Positions 19,838 to 28,991 of a stretch of DNA of 64,000 nt are shown here, in pieces. The DNA lies in contig NZ_BIML01000002.1 in the NCBI RefSeq assembly GCF_004001065.1, positions 306,839 through 370,838 of the forward strand, in the 5' to 3' direction. Position numbers and translations under genes: made by a program. The first letter of the stretch is position 1. Every line of letters starts with the position of its first letter. The DNA comes from Paenibacillus xylaniclasticus (GTDB taxonomy: Bacteria; Bacillota; Bacilli; Paenibacillales; Paenibacillaceae). A model generated the notes under the pieces. It saw nothing but the letters and a program-made list of their open reading frames with translations. It did not search any database and was not told the origin of the DNA.

Positions 19838-20947
19838 TTACTCTGACACATAATTTGAGATTTCGATCAAATTCTGATCCGGGTCACGCAAATAGACGGA
19901 GCAGATTTTACCTATTGCGCCCGTACGAGCGACTGGACCCTCTTCAATTGCAACGCCGCAAAGGTTCAAATGCCGGATCACATCATCTATCGGCGTGTCC
20001 GCTATAAAGCATAAATCTGCCGAACCCGGAAGCGGCGTATTCGCTTTCGGCTCGAATTCTCGTCCGCGCTCGTGCAAATTAATCTTTTGCCGGCCGAATT
20101 GCAAAGCGTAACGACCGCCCCCGAACTGGACGACCTCCATGCCGAGCACTTTCTCGTAGAAGCTAATTGTATTTTGCAAATTATGAACCGTAAGGACAAG
20201 ATGATCGAGACGATCGATGACAATGCCCGAGGACGGTGTCTTGCGCTCCTGCTCGGCATCAAAACAATATCGCTGCCCAACTACCATCTCCATTCCCCCC
20301 ATGCCGACCGCCTCAAGTGAGCGAACGAAGCCTTCCCCATCCTGACGGATTGGCGGGAAGCTATTGTAGTGGATCGGGACAACCAGGTCAGCCTGCAGCC
20401 ACTGTGCAGCTACGACGGCATCCTTCGGCCCCATCGTGAAATTATCGCCAATCGGAAGGAACGCAACGTCTGGCTTAAATTTTGCTCCGATCAGTTTCAT
20501 ACCGTCGAACAAGTCTGTGTCCCCAGCATGAAGAAGGGTCATCCCTTCCAGCTTGATCACAAAGCCGCCGGCTGCTCCGCCATAAACGATCTCTTGAGTG
20601 GCCTCCAAGATCAGTCCTGAGCCATGTACGGCAGGGATTCGAGTGATCTCAGCGAACGGAAGGGAATAGCTGCCGCCTATATCCATTCCGAACGACTTTA
20701 TCCCTTTCCAGCTGAAGAAATACCCCATTTCATAGGAGCAGATGATCGTGGCATCGTTAGCAGCCGCAATTTCCAGCGCATCGCCGACATGGTCGGGATG
20801 GCCGTGCGTCAGCAGAATCGTTTGCACCCGAATATCAGACGGCTTCGCGAGTGCGAACGGATTGCCGGTCAAGAATGGGTCGATAATGAGGGAATGTTCC
20901 CCGCTAATAATTTGTATGCATGAATGTCCATGATAAATGATTTCCAT
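19838..20947 (-). CDS. MBL-fold hydrolase fused to a VOC (glyoxalase) domain
   Basis: 369 aa. Residues 1-225 are a UPF0173-type metallo-beta-lactamase hydrolase: YHGHSCIQI, metal ligands LTHGHPDHVGD, LLHAGDTDLFD and VVPIHYNSFPPI. After a short linker, residues 235-369 are a vicinal-oxygen-chelate domain (IDRLDHLVLTVHNLQNTISFYEKVLGME ... LRDPDQNLIEISNY). Each half is normally a separate protein. The frame is continuous with no sign of a sequencing error, so this is a true fusion. Metal-dependent thioester or lactone chemistry coupled to detoxification is a guess. Confidence 0.85.
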   Translation of the reverse strand: MEIIYHGHSCIQIISGEHSLIIDPFLTGNPFALAKPSDIRVQTILLTHGHPDHVGDALEIAAANDATIICSYEMGYFFSWKGIKSFGMDIGGSYSLPFAEITRIPAVHGSGLILEATQEIVYGGAAGGFVIKLEGMTLLHAGDTDLFDGMKLIGAKFKPDVAFLPIGDNFTMGPKDAVVAAQWLQADLVVPIHYNSFPPIRQDGEGFVRSLEAVGMGGMEMVVGQRYCFDAEQERKTPSSGIVIDRLDHLVLTVHNLQNTISFYEKVLGMEVVQFGGGRYALQFGRQKINLHERGREFEPKANTPLPGSADLCFIADTPIDDVIRHLNLCGVAIEEGPVARTGAIGKICSVYLRDPDQNLIEISNYVSE

Positions 20948-20968
20948 ATGAATGCCTCTTTTCTTATC

Positions 20969-21871
20969 TTAATGGATATTTGATACTTTCCTATACAGAC
21001 TCGTTATACCCTTTCCATTCCAATTAACGAGAAACACTCCTGTACAAATGAAGACTCCTCCAAGCACGACGTACCATTTCAACTGCTCACTAAGCATCAG
21101 CCAGCTCGACAGTACGCCGAACAGAGGCGCCAGAAACAAGAATGAGCTAGTCCTTCCAGGATCGCCTTGACGTAATAAATGGAACCAGACGGAGACCTGA
21201 ACGATGGAGCATAGAAGGACAAGACACAGCAGCACTTCAATGGAAGTTGGTGTAATGACCAAAGATGGATGCTCGGACAGTAAACTTAAAATGAGCAGCC
21301 CGAGCCCGCCTGCCAGCATCTGATATGCCGACAGAACCTCCATTTGAAAAGCGTGACCCCATCTCTTAATTAATAGAGTCGATACTGCAAAGCATATCGC
21401 ACCAACGAAAGCGATGAGCGTTCCCTGATTGATGTCCATGTGAGAACCGAACGTAAGAAAGACTCCGGCAAAACCGATAACAACGCCGATCCATACACGG
21501 GTACGATACATTGACCCCGCAAATAAGCTCCCCAAAATAATGACAAGCAGCGGATTCGTAAACGTAATGATGGCAGATTCGCTAGAAGAAATCCAGCGCA
21601 TGCTGTAGTAAACACAACTCATGACAACGGTCGTCTGCAGCAATCCGATTACCGACACTTGCAGCCACATCCTGCCCCCCTTCGGTAGCGGCTTTCTTAT
21701 GACGATCAGGGCAAGCAATCCGCCGGCTAGTATGTAGCGGATTCCCATCAGGAAGAAGGGCGGGGCATAATCTAATCCAATTTTGCCTATTGGAAAAGCT
21801 ATCCCCATTAAGAAGGTAGTTAACAGTACAAGAGCGGCATATTGAAAATGGTTCTTCACGGCTGTCTCCAC
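20969..21871 (-). CDS. EamA/DMT-superfamily transporter
   Basis: 300 aa with ten predicted membrane helices in two EamA repeats (GIRYILAGGLLALIVI and SSESAIITFTNPLLVIILG in the first; APLFGVLSSWLMLSEQL in the second). These proteins export metabolites or drugs. The substrate is unknown. It lies 21 bp upstream of the MBL-VOC gene in the same direction, so the two are probably co-transcribed. Confidence 0.88.
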   Translation of the reverse strand: METAVKNHFQYAALVLLTTFLMGIAFPIGKIGLDYAPPFFLMGIRYILAGGLLALIVIRKPLPKGGRMWLQVSVIGLLQTTVVMSCVYYSMRWISSSESAIITFTNPLLVIILGSLFAGSMYRTRVWIGVVIGFAGVFLTFGSHMDINQGTLIAFVGAICFAVSTLLIKRWGHAFQMEVLSAYQMLAGGLGLLILSLLSEHPSLVITPTSIEVLLCLVLLCSIVQVSVWFHLLRQGDPGRTSSFLFLAPLFGVLSSWLMLSEQLKWYVVLGGVFICTGVFLVNWNGKGITSLYRKVSNIH

Positions 21872-22040
21872 CTTCCCATCCTAGAATCCATTACAAGAGC
21901 TGCATTGTTCCTCAGTTCCATAAAAATCCACTCCCCAATTTTTTAATTACATTGTAATTGGGATTGGGTAATTTGAATAATTGAACTAATTGAATGTTGA
22001 ATTCAAAAAAAATGATCTATCTACAGAAACGTAAACAAAA

Positions 22041-22080
22041 AAGGTTGTACAGGAACAAGAGACTGCTTCTGTACAACCTT
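22041..22080 (-). terminator. Terminator of the ABC exporter remnant
   Basis: Perfect 12-bp arms (AAGGTTGTACAG and complement) are followed on the minus strand by six T residues. It is a classic intrinsic terminator, 20 bp past the end of the exporter frame. Confidence 0.85.
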
Positions 22081-22099
22081 TATTTAGGGAGCTATCGGT

Positions 22100-23445
22100 C
22101 TACAATAACAGCTTTTCTGGTGAATACTCTTCTTCAACCAGGCGACGATAATACGAACCGTTCGACATCAATTGTTGATGACTGCCTTTCTCGACCAGTC
22201 TGCCTTTATCCATAACAATAATGAGATCGGCATCGCGAACAGTCGAAAGCCGATGCGCGACGATGACGGTTGTCTTTCCCTTGCGCTCCTCTTTAAGCAT
22301 CGCTTGAAAACGCCTCTCCGTCTCGAGGTCAAGTGCCGATGTCGCTTCATCCAAAATTAATAATTCCGTCGGCCTTAGCAATGCCCTTGCAGCAGCCAGC
22401 CTTTGGCGCTGAACTCCAGATAAAGTAATGCCGCGCTCCCCTATCACGGTCTCAAGCCCAAATGGAAGAGATCGGATAAAATCCTCAAGCTGAACGATTT
22501 GACAGGCTCGTCGTTGAGCTTGTCGAATGATAGATCGTTGCTCTGACGACAAACTTATAAGATTCGTCATATTTTGCATCGCAATAAAAAAATAAATTAA
22601 AAAGGATGACATTTCGCCCACAGTAAGCTCGTTGTTCACAACAAGATGAACACCATACAGTATAGTGGCGATTGCGCCTAAGTATTGAAAGAAACCTCTC
22701 GTCGCGTTTCGTAAATTCATAAAGTTAAAAAATTGGCGCAGCGTGTTATTATGTATGGCGACAGAAGCTTCAACACGTCGATTGCCCCATTGTTCCGCTG
22801 AATTCGTACGCAGTTCAACTTGTGCGGACAACATTTCGTACAAGGTTTGGCTTAATTGAACTCTTTGATCTGCGAATGCCTTACTGGAGGTAGACACCTT
22901 ATAATTTTTGATCCAAATATGCTGTACACGATCAGCGCAGGAAACATCATGAGCGCCATCGGAACACTTATCGTACATATCAATACAAGACAGATGAACG
23001 AGAATAGACCGCACTGAATCAGTCTTGGGAACGTTTCCCTATAATATCTCTGCAAAGCATCCACCTCGGATTGCAGCAGTCCGATGCTTTCTCCCACCGG
23101 ATGTTCTTCGAAGTATGAAAAGCCCATGCTCTTGATCTTCCGATAGATATACAGTTGTACATTCATAGCAACCAGCTCTTGAAGCTTTCTATTCCTTACA
23201 TTTCTTTGTAAGGTCAATCCGGTGCTGACGATAATAAGAACAACGAGTGTTAGCATGATCCAGAATAACAAAGCGGTATCTTTCTCTGGCAGCACATTAT
23301 CAATGACAATCTGCAATGCCTTCGGCAATAAAAGCTCAATGACCGTTATCGCGATGCCTATTAGCAGTACAACGGCGAACATCAGTCGATAAGGCAGCAG
23401 GAAGGAAAGTATCCACCTATAAACCTTCCAGTGCGTTTTAACATT
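22100..23445 (-). pseudogene. Decayed ABC exporter (fused membrane/ATPase)
   Basis: The N-terminal membrane part reads from about 23,445 to a frameshift near 22,890 (GSKII then out of frame). The rest of the membrane domain and the C-terminal ATPase continue in another frame to 22,100. The ATPase keeps the LSGVQRQRLAAARALL signature, LLILDEATSALD and the H-loop VIVAHRLST. The P-loop region is missing: membrane helices run directly into RAC.QIVQLEDFI, so about 100 residues including Walker A are deleted. There is also no clean start codon. It cannot be a working transporter. It sits immediately beside the transposon insertion point. Confidence 0.85.
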
Positions 23446-23633
23446 TAGCTGGCTGTATAACCCTCTCGATCTTCTGCATACGCTCTGTACAATCCTTTCA
23501 TCGATTGATCGTTTGCTCTTCTGACCTTCAGGTTACGTTTTATCGTCTAAACTAATTTATTGTGGTTCGATATACAGGAAAATCACATAAGTGTTCATTA
23601 AATAAGCTGCCCCCTCCGATCAACATGTTGAAA

Positions 23634-23656
23634 TTGAAAAAGGGAGACCCGAAGGT
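23634..23656 (-). other. Left half of the split nrdJ terminator, with target duplication AAGGT
   Basis: On the minus strand this reads ACCTT then CGGGTCTCCC then TTTTTCA. The last five plus-strand bases, AAGGT (23,652-23,656), are repeated at 54,918-54,922 on the far side of the transposon. Joined to the far side with one copy removed, it completes the hairpin GGGGGACC-TTCG-GGTCTCCC followed by TTTTT. Confidence 0.88.
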
Positions 23657-23873
23657 TATGATGAATCACGAAAATTGCAAAATTTAAGGGAGAAAAGCCT
23701 TATTTTATAAGTTAAGATGTCTCACGAAAAAATGAAAAAAATTGATATGCATCAAACAAACAATTAGGTTGAATCACAGAAACTGAGAAATCCCCCTTAA
23801 GACTTATGCACTCATTATTTCATGTATTCATGATTATGCATACAGCAAAATGAGCAATTGAATGTTTATGCAT
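23657..23873 (+). repeat. Transposon left end with TnsB-type repeats
   Basis: Three related repeats share a core TGAATCACgAAA: L1 at 23,657-23,682, L2 at 23,716-23,740 and L3 at 23,768-23,791 (core spacing 56 and 52 bp). A further 13-bp motif AATGTTTATGCAT at 23,861-23,873 recurs inverted at 54,793-54,805. Spaced repeats on the left end are usual for Tn7-like elements and are the expected TnsB binding sites. The stretch 23,657-24,039 contains no gene. Confidence 0.7.
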
Positions 23874-24039
23874 AAATCTTATGACTCAAAATTAAACTTA
23901 TCGAAACCAATTAGAATACAGCTATCACATCCATGGAAAATCCCTCCACTTCCGTTGAAGACCATTATACTAGTGACTAACTTTAAGTAATTGGGTTTTG
24001 TGAATGAAATGTTGTGACACGGAGATTATATCAATCAAA

Positions 24040-25206
24040 CTATCGTTCTAATCGACTTTGTTGACGGAACTCTTTAAGCATCTGATTCAATACTTTCCCT
24101 GTTTTTAAGCGTATCACGACTTGCTCTTCCTGATGTTTGGAGTTTGACTCGATCCATGAATATTTACCTTCCAAAGAGTTTAATTTGTCTAAAAAATCCT
24201 CTTTGCGAAGGTGGACATAATCAAGAAACACGTCCTTTTCTAGCGAATCCTCGAATAACAGAACGACCTCAAAGAATCGCCTTCTGGCATACCCCTCTTC
24301 ATGATCATCCTCATCATATAGGAATTCACTCAACTTGTAGGAAGGGCTGTCCTTTGTAAAATATTTCAGCGCATAGTCAGGATGAATCTTGTACTCACCA
24401 AAAAATAGATACCCCCAATCGGGAACTGGTGTAGTATACCGACCTCCATCGAGAATCACTATTTGCGTTCTATATAGTTGAGTACCGAAATACTTTATAT
24501 TTAGCATTTGAAACATCGTAGATGAATTGGTCATCGCATATGAATAGAACTGCGGTGTCAGTTCGCGACCTTCATCGTCATCCTCAATCGTGATGGTAAA
24601 CTCCGGATTAAAAATATTGTAGTAAGTATCTTCATCTCGTTTCCATTCGTTCTTGTTTTCAAGACGTTTCATAATCTGTTCAAAAGGAGATCTGGTCAGC
24701 AAAAATCGTTTCTTCCACAAGTACTCAATATTATTGATATCCGCGCTCTTATCAATATCGGTATTGGTATCACCTACGCGAGTGTAGATATGATTGGCTC
24801 GAACCCTTCTTCCTTGATCAGGAAAGTCCTCAGTCAGAAAATACGGTGTGTCTGTGCTGTTTTTGATGATCAAGACGTCGACCTCGTGGTTTGCAATCAT
24901 TAGAGTTCGCATCTCTACTCGAGGTCGGATACCCGAAACAAATTTCTTGGTTTTCAAAAAATCAATAATCTGCTGTTGGTTCCTTAGGTTTTCATCATTT
25001 TCAACCCCTACAACTTCGAAGGTTCCGTCAGCAATACCGAAAATTATATAAGCATCCCTGTCAACTCGGTTGTTTGCCATACAGATGATATCGTGTAACA
25101 GGTTTGCTTTATTGGAATGATGCTTCTCCTTGAAGTCCCAGTAATCATCTTCTCGCTTAGAGTAAATTAACGCTTCAATTTCTTTTTGCAACTCGATATC
25201 ATCCAA
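24040..25206 (-). CDS. AlbA_2/Schlafen-type DNA-binding protein
   Basis: About 388 aa. The N-terminal 150 residues match the AlbA_2 (Schlafen-like) domain: DDYWDFKEKHHSNKANLLHDIICMANN, then DAYIIFGIADG and a GRRVRANHIYTRVGDTNT segment. The C-terminal half is unassigned. I choose TTG 25,206 because GGAGG lies ten bases upstream. The open frame extends to 25,227. It is the last gene before the left transposon end, 112 bp after the UvrD-like helicase and in the same direction. It may be an accessory of the Gabija-type pair or a separate defence gene. Confidence 0.75.
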   Translation of the reverse strand: MDDIELQKEIEALIYSKREDDYWDFKEKHHSNKANLLHDIICMANNRVDRDAYIIFGIADGTFEVVGVENDENLRNQQQIIDFLKTKKFVSGIRPRVEMRTLMIANHEVDVLIIKNSTDTPYFLTEDFPDQGRRVRANHIYTRVGDTNTDIDKSADINNIEYLWKKRFLLTRSPFEQIMKRLENKNEWKRDEDTYYNIFNPEFTITIEDDDEGRELTPQFYSYAMTNSSTMFQMLNIKYFGTQLYRTQIVILDGGRYTTPVPDWGYLFFGEYKIHPDYALKYFTKDSPSYKLSEFLYDEDDHEEGYARRRFFEVVLLFEDSLEKDVFLDYVHLRKEDFLDKLNSLEGKYSWIESNSKHQEEQVVIRLKTGKVLNQMLKEFRQQSRLER

Positions 25207-25317
25207 TAATATAATACCTCCAAACAATTTGCATTCTTACCTAAATTATAACAAAAACCGGCATTCTTCTTATGGTAAACTGCTTGAAACAATAATCGCG
25301 CGACAATGAATACATTA

Positions 25318-26439
25318 TTATTTGACGAATTTTCGGATTCCGTCAAACCTGGTATCATCATTGTAATCGTATACGATCCCCACACTGAATTTAGCCCTCG
25401 TGAGAGCTACATAAAATTTCGAGCGACTCATAGGGGCTAACTCATAATTATTATCGTTCATCCATTTAATAAAAGGTTGTGTTGGATATATAAGAACTCG
25501 ATCAAAAGTGAGTCCTTTTGACTCTCCAAAGTTAATGCTTGGGTAATTCTTGTTGACACTTTCACGTGAGCTATCCCGTAATTGGACCGGATTATATTTT
25601 TGTAAATAATATTCTACATCTTCTCTTCTGACTAAAAAAATACCATCGTGATCTGTTGTAATCATTTGTTTGGAGACACATGGTCTATAAGCCGGATAAA
25701 GCCTTGACGAATACTCACATATGTACTTGTTGTTTCTATATGAACAATTTAGTGTCTCATCATCGATTTCACATATATTTTTACGGCATTCATTAAGTAT
25801 AAAGTCTTTAATTTTGCCTTCTTTATATTTCGTGTATTTTCTTTCATTATGTGTAAGATACGTAACTTGGCGTGGATCGCCAGCAAGTAATACGTTGGAC
25901 TGACTCTGCAAGAGCAACTTTAAAAGATCTAGGTCGTAACCAGCAAGATCCTGAATTTCATCAATAAATATATTTTTAAAAATTCTGCTTAATCTGTCTA
26001 TAACAGCCCCATTACTTTTCTCGTTACACCTTAAGACAAACTTTGAAATCTTATCAGAGTAAATCTTAGAATCATTGTTAAAGTAGTGCTTCTTAAGATT
26101 ATCTAATTCACCAAAGTAGATCTTCTTACCCGATCTAGTGGTAAACCTTAATGCAGATGGCTCATTTACCAAAATCATTCCTGTGATTGGCTCATCGAAA
26201 ACTCCACCTTGATAAGGACGAACCCCATGCTGAAGTAAGGTTGAGAACCAAGTTTGAACCGTTACATTCGATGGAACGCAACCATTGATTTCGATAAACT
26301 TCTTTCGTATTTCAGCTTCGTTTGCTTGAGTGTACGTTGTAATAAGTACAGTACTGCTTGTTTTTAATGCCTCATTTACGAGAAAAGTTGTCTTTCCAGA
26401 ACCTGCCGCGGCTATTATAAGTCTATTTGTTTTCATCAC
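25318..26439 (-). CDS. UvrD-like helicase of a Gabija-type system (GajB-like)
   Basis: 373 aa superfamily 1 helicase. Walker A AAAGSGKTT is at residues 10-18, Walker B IDEIQD at 159-164, motif III LLAGDPRQVTY at 184-194, motif V NFGESKGLTFDRV near 318 and motif VI YVALTRAKFSVGIVYD near 345. It overlaps the upstream OLD nuclease by 4 bp (ATGA), as GajA-GajB pairs do. In Gabija, GajB joins a GajA tetramer and the complex degrades invading DNA. The protein is clearly shorter than the roughly 490 aa of the B. cereus GajB, lacking much of the 1B/2B insertions. The helicase motifs are intact, so it is probably functional. Confidence 0.82.
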   Translation of the reverse strand: MMKTNRLIIAAAGSGKTTFLVNEALKTSSTVLITTYTQANEAEIRKKFIEINGCVPSNVTVQTWFSTLLQHGVRPYQGGVFDEPITGMILVNEPSALRFTTRSGKKIYFGELDNLKKHYFNNDSKIYSDKISKFVLRCNEKSNGAVIDRLSRIFKNIFIDEIQDLAGYDLDLLKLLLQSQSNVLLAGDPRQVTYLTHNERKYTKYKEGKIKDFILNECRKNICEIDDETLNCSYRNNKYICEYSSRLYPAYRPCVSKQMITTDHDGIFLVRREDVEYYLQKYNPVQLRDSSRESVNKNYPSINFGESKGLTFDRVLIYPTQPFIKWMNDNNYELAPMSRSKFYVALTRAKFSVGIVYDYNDDTRFDGIRKFVK

Positions 26440-28076
26440 TTTATGGCCTCTAATAGATAATCTGGAAATATTACCGATTCCTCAGTATCAAAAATTTTCA
26501 ACGCACACTCCGTCTTATTATTTTTCATATATTTATGCATCTCATCTATTTCTTTAATATCCGTCCCAAAAATGCTATTAAGTTTCTTGAGCCCGTTAGC
26601 TTTTAATAACTTTGGCTCCAGTGTGTTGTAGTTAAAGAGAGAACCATTTTTTAGTTTCAGATTACCTTTATCTACTGTACTGTCAAAACAAATTTTAATA
26701 TGTGCTTTTGCATTTGACCCGAGATACTTATCGTATTTTTTATATATCGCTTCTAAATCACCATCATTATCTGTAACTACCGCAATTGGTTTCTCAAGTA
26801 ATTCAGCAATCTCTAGGAATCTTAAAAAAGATGTCCCTACCGAAATGACATCTATTTCATCTTGAATAGGAAGCTTGCCATCATTATTAAGCATATACGC
26901 TTTTTGAATGACAAGCTCATCAGAGTCACCTTCAACAAGGATGGCTTTTTTGCTTAAAATAAGCCTGAGAGTATCATAGCCGGCTACCTTTTGAAAGAAA
27001 TTCTTAGTATCTGCATTCAAATCATTTAAGCGCAATGATTTTTTGCCATTTAATAAAACTAAATTGTCTAGACCTAGTTTATTAGCTACAAAACTACTGT
27101 GTGTTGATATAATAATCTGTTTATCCTGTTGGCTCTCCTTAATTTTATGAATGAATTGATTGAGCTTAGTATGAGATAGGTGATTCTCAGGCTCCTCAAT
27201 TAATATTACAGTAGCCTCTTTAGCCTTCTTGTGCCCCAAAGCTAACTCTGTTTTTATGATACATTGTTCACCTTTACCTACAAAATGAAAAGGAACGTCA
27301 TTCAAATAAGTCATTAAGCTATTTTCCCAGGCGTTCTTAGAAAGCAGCTCTACAGATAATTCTACCTTTTTCCCTGTAAGGACGGCAGTTTTCTGAATCT
27401 TTTCATTTATAGCTTTTATTGAAGGTGAACTCATAAAGTTTTCCCGCATTTTTCTATGTGCTTGAGAGACCCCCACAATATCTTCGGGCTCCAAGTTCTC
27501 ACGAACTATACGAGATATGTATACATCTGATCCATTTTGATATCGACTGCTTGTTGAATCAATTAATGCAGATTTAAGCGGAATACCTTTAGGGGTGATT
27601 ATTTCTCGGGCAAAAGTAGTCCAGTAAACATCGTAGTATTCAATTGGGAGGGTTTTTACGTCTCCCATTCTTATCAATTGTTCGTATTCGCTTAAATACT
27701 TCTCATCGAAAGCAATTTTAAAGGATATACCGCAGTCCTTAGACCTATCGCTATTCCCATTGCCTTCAAACAAAGGCAAGTCGTCACCGCTTACATAGAT
27801 TTCAACTAAGATATGTGGTAATCTAGGATTCTTGCCCTGTTGTAAATCATCGATGTATTGATTAACAACCTCATTATTAAACAAGTATTGAGTTAATTCA
27901 TTTTTGATGCTTTTTCCGTTAAAAAGACCTGTCAGTGCTAAATGTATTGCTTCAAGAATAGTAGTTTTTCCTGCTTCGTTGTTCCCAACAAGAATGTTTA
28001 GTCCATTGCTTAGTTCAAGGACAAACTCTCCCTTGTAACATTTAAAGTTTTCGATTTTCAGCTTTTTTATGTACAT
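26436..28076 (-). CDS. OLD-family ATPase-nuclease of a Gabija-type system (GajA-like)
   Basis: 546 aa. The N-terminal ABC/SMC-type ATPase has Walker A GNNEAGKTT at 31-39, Walker B VILIEEPENHLS at 290-301 and the H-loop STHSS at 324-328. The C-terminal TOPRIM nuclease has Glu 382 in VEGDSDE and the Asp pair 436/438 in TDNDGD, so the catalytic residues are present. ATPase plus TOPRIM followed immediately by a UvrD helicase is the Gabija arrangement. GajA cuts DNA in a nucleotide-sensitive manner. A GAGGGG site lies about ten bases before the ATG. The 200 bp upstream (28,080-28,280) should contain the promoter. Confidence 0.87.
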   Translation of the reverse strand: MYIKKLKIENFKCYKGEFVLELSNGLNILVGNNEAGKTTILEAIHLALTGLFNGKSIKNELTQYLFNNEVVNQYIDDLQQGKNPRLPHILVEIYVSGDDLPLFEGNGNSDRSKDCGISFKIAFDEKYLSEYEQLIRMGDVKTLPIEYYDVYWTTFAREIITPKGIPLKSALIDSTSSRYQNGSDVYISRIVRENLEPEDIVGVSQAHRKMRENFMSSPSIKAINEKIQKTAVLTGKKVELSVELLSKNAWENSLMTYLNDVPFHFVGKGEQCIIKTELALGHKKAKEATVILIEEPENHLSHTKLNQFIHKIKESQQDKQIIISTHSSFVANKLGLDNLVLLNGKKSLRLNDLNADTKNFFQKVAGYDTLRLILSKKAILVEGDSDELVIQKAYMLNNDGKLPIQDEIDVISVGTSFLRFLEIAELLEKPIAVVTDNDGDLEAIYKKYDKYLGSNAKAHIKICFDSTVDKGNLKLKNGSLFNYNTLEPKLLKANGLKKLNSIFGTDIKEIDEMHKYMKNNKTECALKIFDTEESVIFPDYLLEAIK

Positions 28077-28278
28077 GCAGTCAACCCCTCACCGAGTACA
28101 GTAACTGAATATTATCATGTAAATATTCTCCAGACGCGGGTTAATGACCTGCAAGCTTCTCGACTTTTTTCTACAAAATCAAAAACAGCTTATTTTCGCT
28201 GTCTTCTAGTCCAGTCCTTTAAAGATGGCACCGTAACTTAAGCGAAGTTGCCTTCCTTATCATTAATAACATAAGTTT

Positions 28279-28515
28279 TTATACCGCAGCGTCACCTTTA
28301 AAAGCAGCGCCGTCCTTATTATATGTTACTGTAAACACCATGTCCGAGAGCCATTTCCTAAATGAGGAATTGTCATTAAACTGCTTGAAGATCTCCATAT
28401 TATCCGTCATTAAGTTAATAATCGCTTTGTTCAAAGCTTTATCGCTCTCGATTTTCGCATTTTGTTTGTCGGAATTTTTCATGGCATTTTGGTAATCTTT
28501 ATCTTTGGAAACCAT
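28279..28515 (-). pseudogene. Duplicated 3' end of hsdR
   Basis: It encodes the last 78 residues of HsdR (MVSKDKDYQNAMKNSDKQ ... KGDA.V) almost identically to the end of the intact hsdR at 37,192-37,430. Homology stops abruptly at 28,515, where sequence related to another small gene takes over. It lies in the same orientation as hsdR, so the two copies are direct repeats that bracket the five-gene operon. Confidence 0.85.
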
Positions 28516-28618
28516 CAAGATAATTTGCCAAGGTTTCTTCTCCCGAAAGTTTGTCAATATGACTATCCAAAACATTGATTAAAAAAATGACTTTTTCAAA
28601 ATCATTTAGCAATGTCAT
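28499..28618 (-). pseudogene. Truncated copy of the 54.1-54.5 kb small gene
   Basis: From ATG 28,618 it encodes 39 residues (MTLLNDFEKVIFLINVLDSH...LANYLDGFQR). The first 35 align with the start of the 130-aa protein at 54,121-54,513. It then runs into the hsdR-tail copy and stops. The chimeric joint shows that a recombination event cut this gene. Confidence 0.8.
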
Positions 28619-28840
28619 GTATTTCAACCCAGTTACTATCGTTTCTTTTGTTCTTAGCTAATGTTAAGGAAAATTGTCTGCCGACATTGTTAAATCTGCT
28701 CGTTACCACGTTCTCCGTTCCATCATCAATTATAACAAAACAAGCGATCAATCGAGGTAAAGGTTTAACCGCCTTCTCGATGATCACTTATTCTTGTGAC
28801 CACGCTTTGTTAGTCACATATTTAGTTTAACACAAGCCAT
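28515..28840. repeat. Direct repeat with 54.40-54.74 kb
   Basis: Two conserved blocks occur in the same order and orientation at both places. One is the 5' part of the small gene (28,515-28,618 versus about 54,410-54,513). The other is a roughly 110-bp block beginning CAATTATAACAAAACAAGCGA (28,730-28,840 versus 54,627-54,735). The sequence between them has diverged. Both blocks look like relics of one ancestral cassette present twice in the transposon. Confidence 0.75.
28602..28787 (-). pseudogene. Fragment upstream of the truncated small gene
   Basis: A 61-aa open frame (MIIEKAVKPLPRLIACF...WVEIHDIAK) has its 3' end overlapping the start of the truncated gene by 17 bp. A degenerate, frameshifted relative of the first half lies at 54,620-54,730, also just upstream of the small gene there. 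It looks like the C-terminal end of a longer protein coupled to the small gene, possibly a toxin with its immunity protein. No toxin family is recognised. Confidence 0.5.
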
Positions 28841-28991
28841 TATTGCCATCCAATCCAAGGAATACTGGTATCAAACTAATTGAAAAAGTGACGACCTTGA
28901 AGCGTAAATATACTTTAGTCTCAGCTCTTCTTAAGAACGTCACCAAAATAGAACGCCACTCACTTAAAAGACGACGGTCCATTCCTAACTT

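Noticed and set aside
23572..23600. TGTGG near 23,572 as the left end of the transposon
   Set aside because: No matching 5-bp repeat exists at the right side and the inner sequence does not resemble the right end. The boundary at 23,657 explains repeats, duplication and terminator together.
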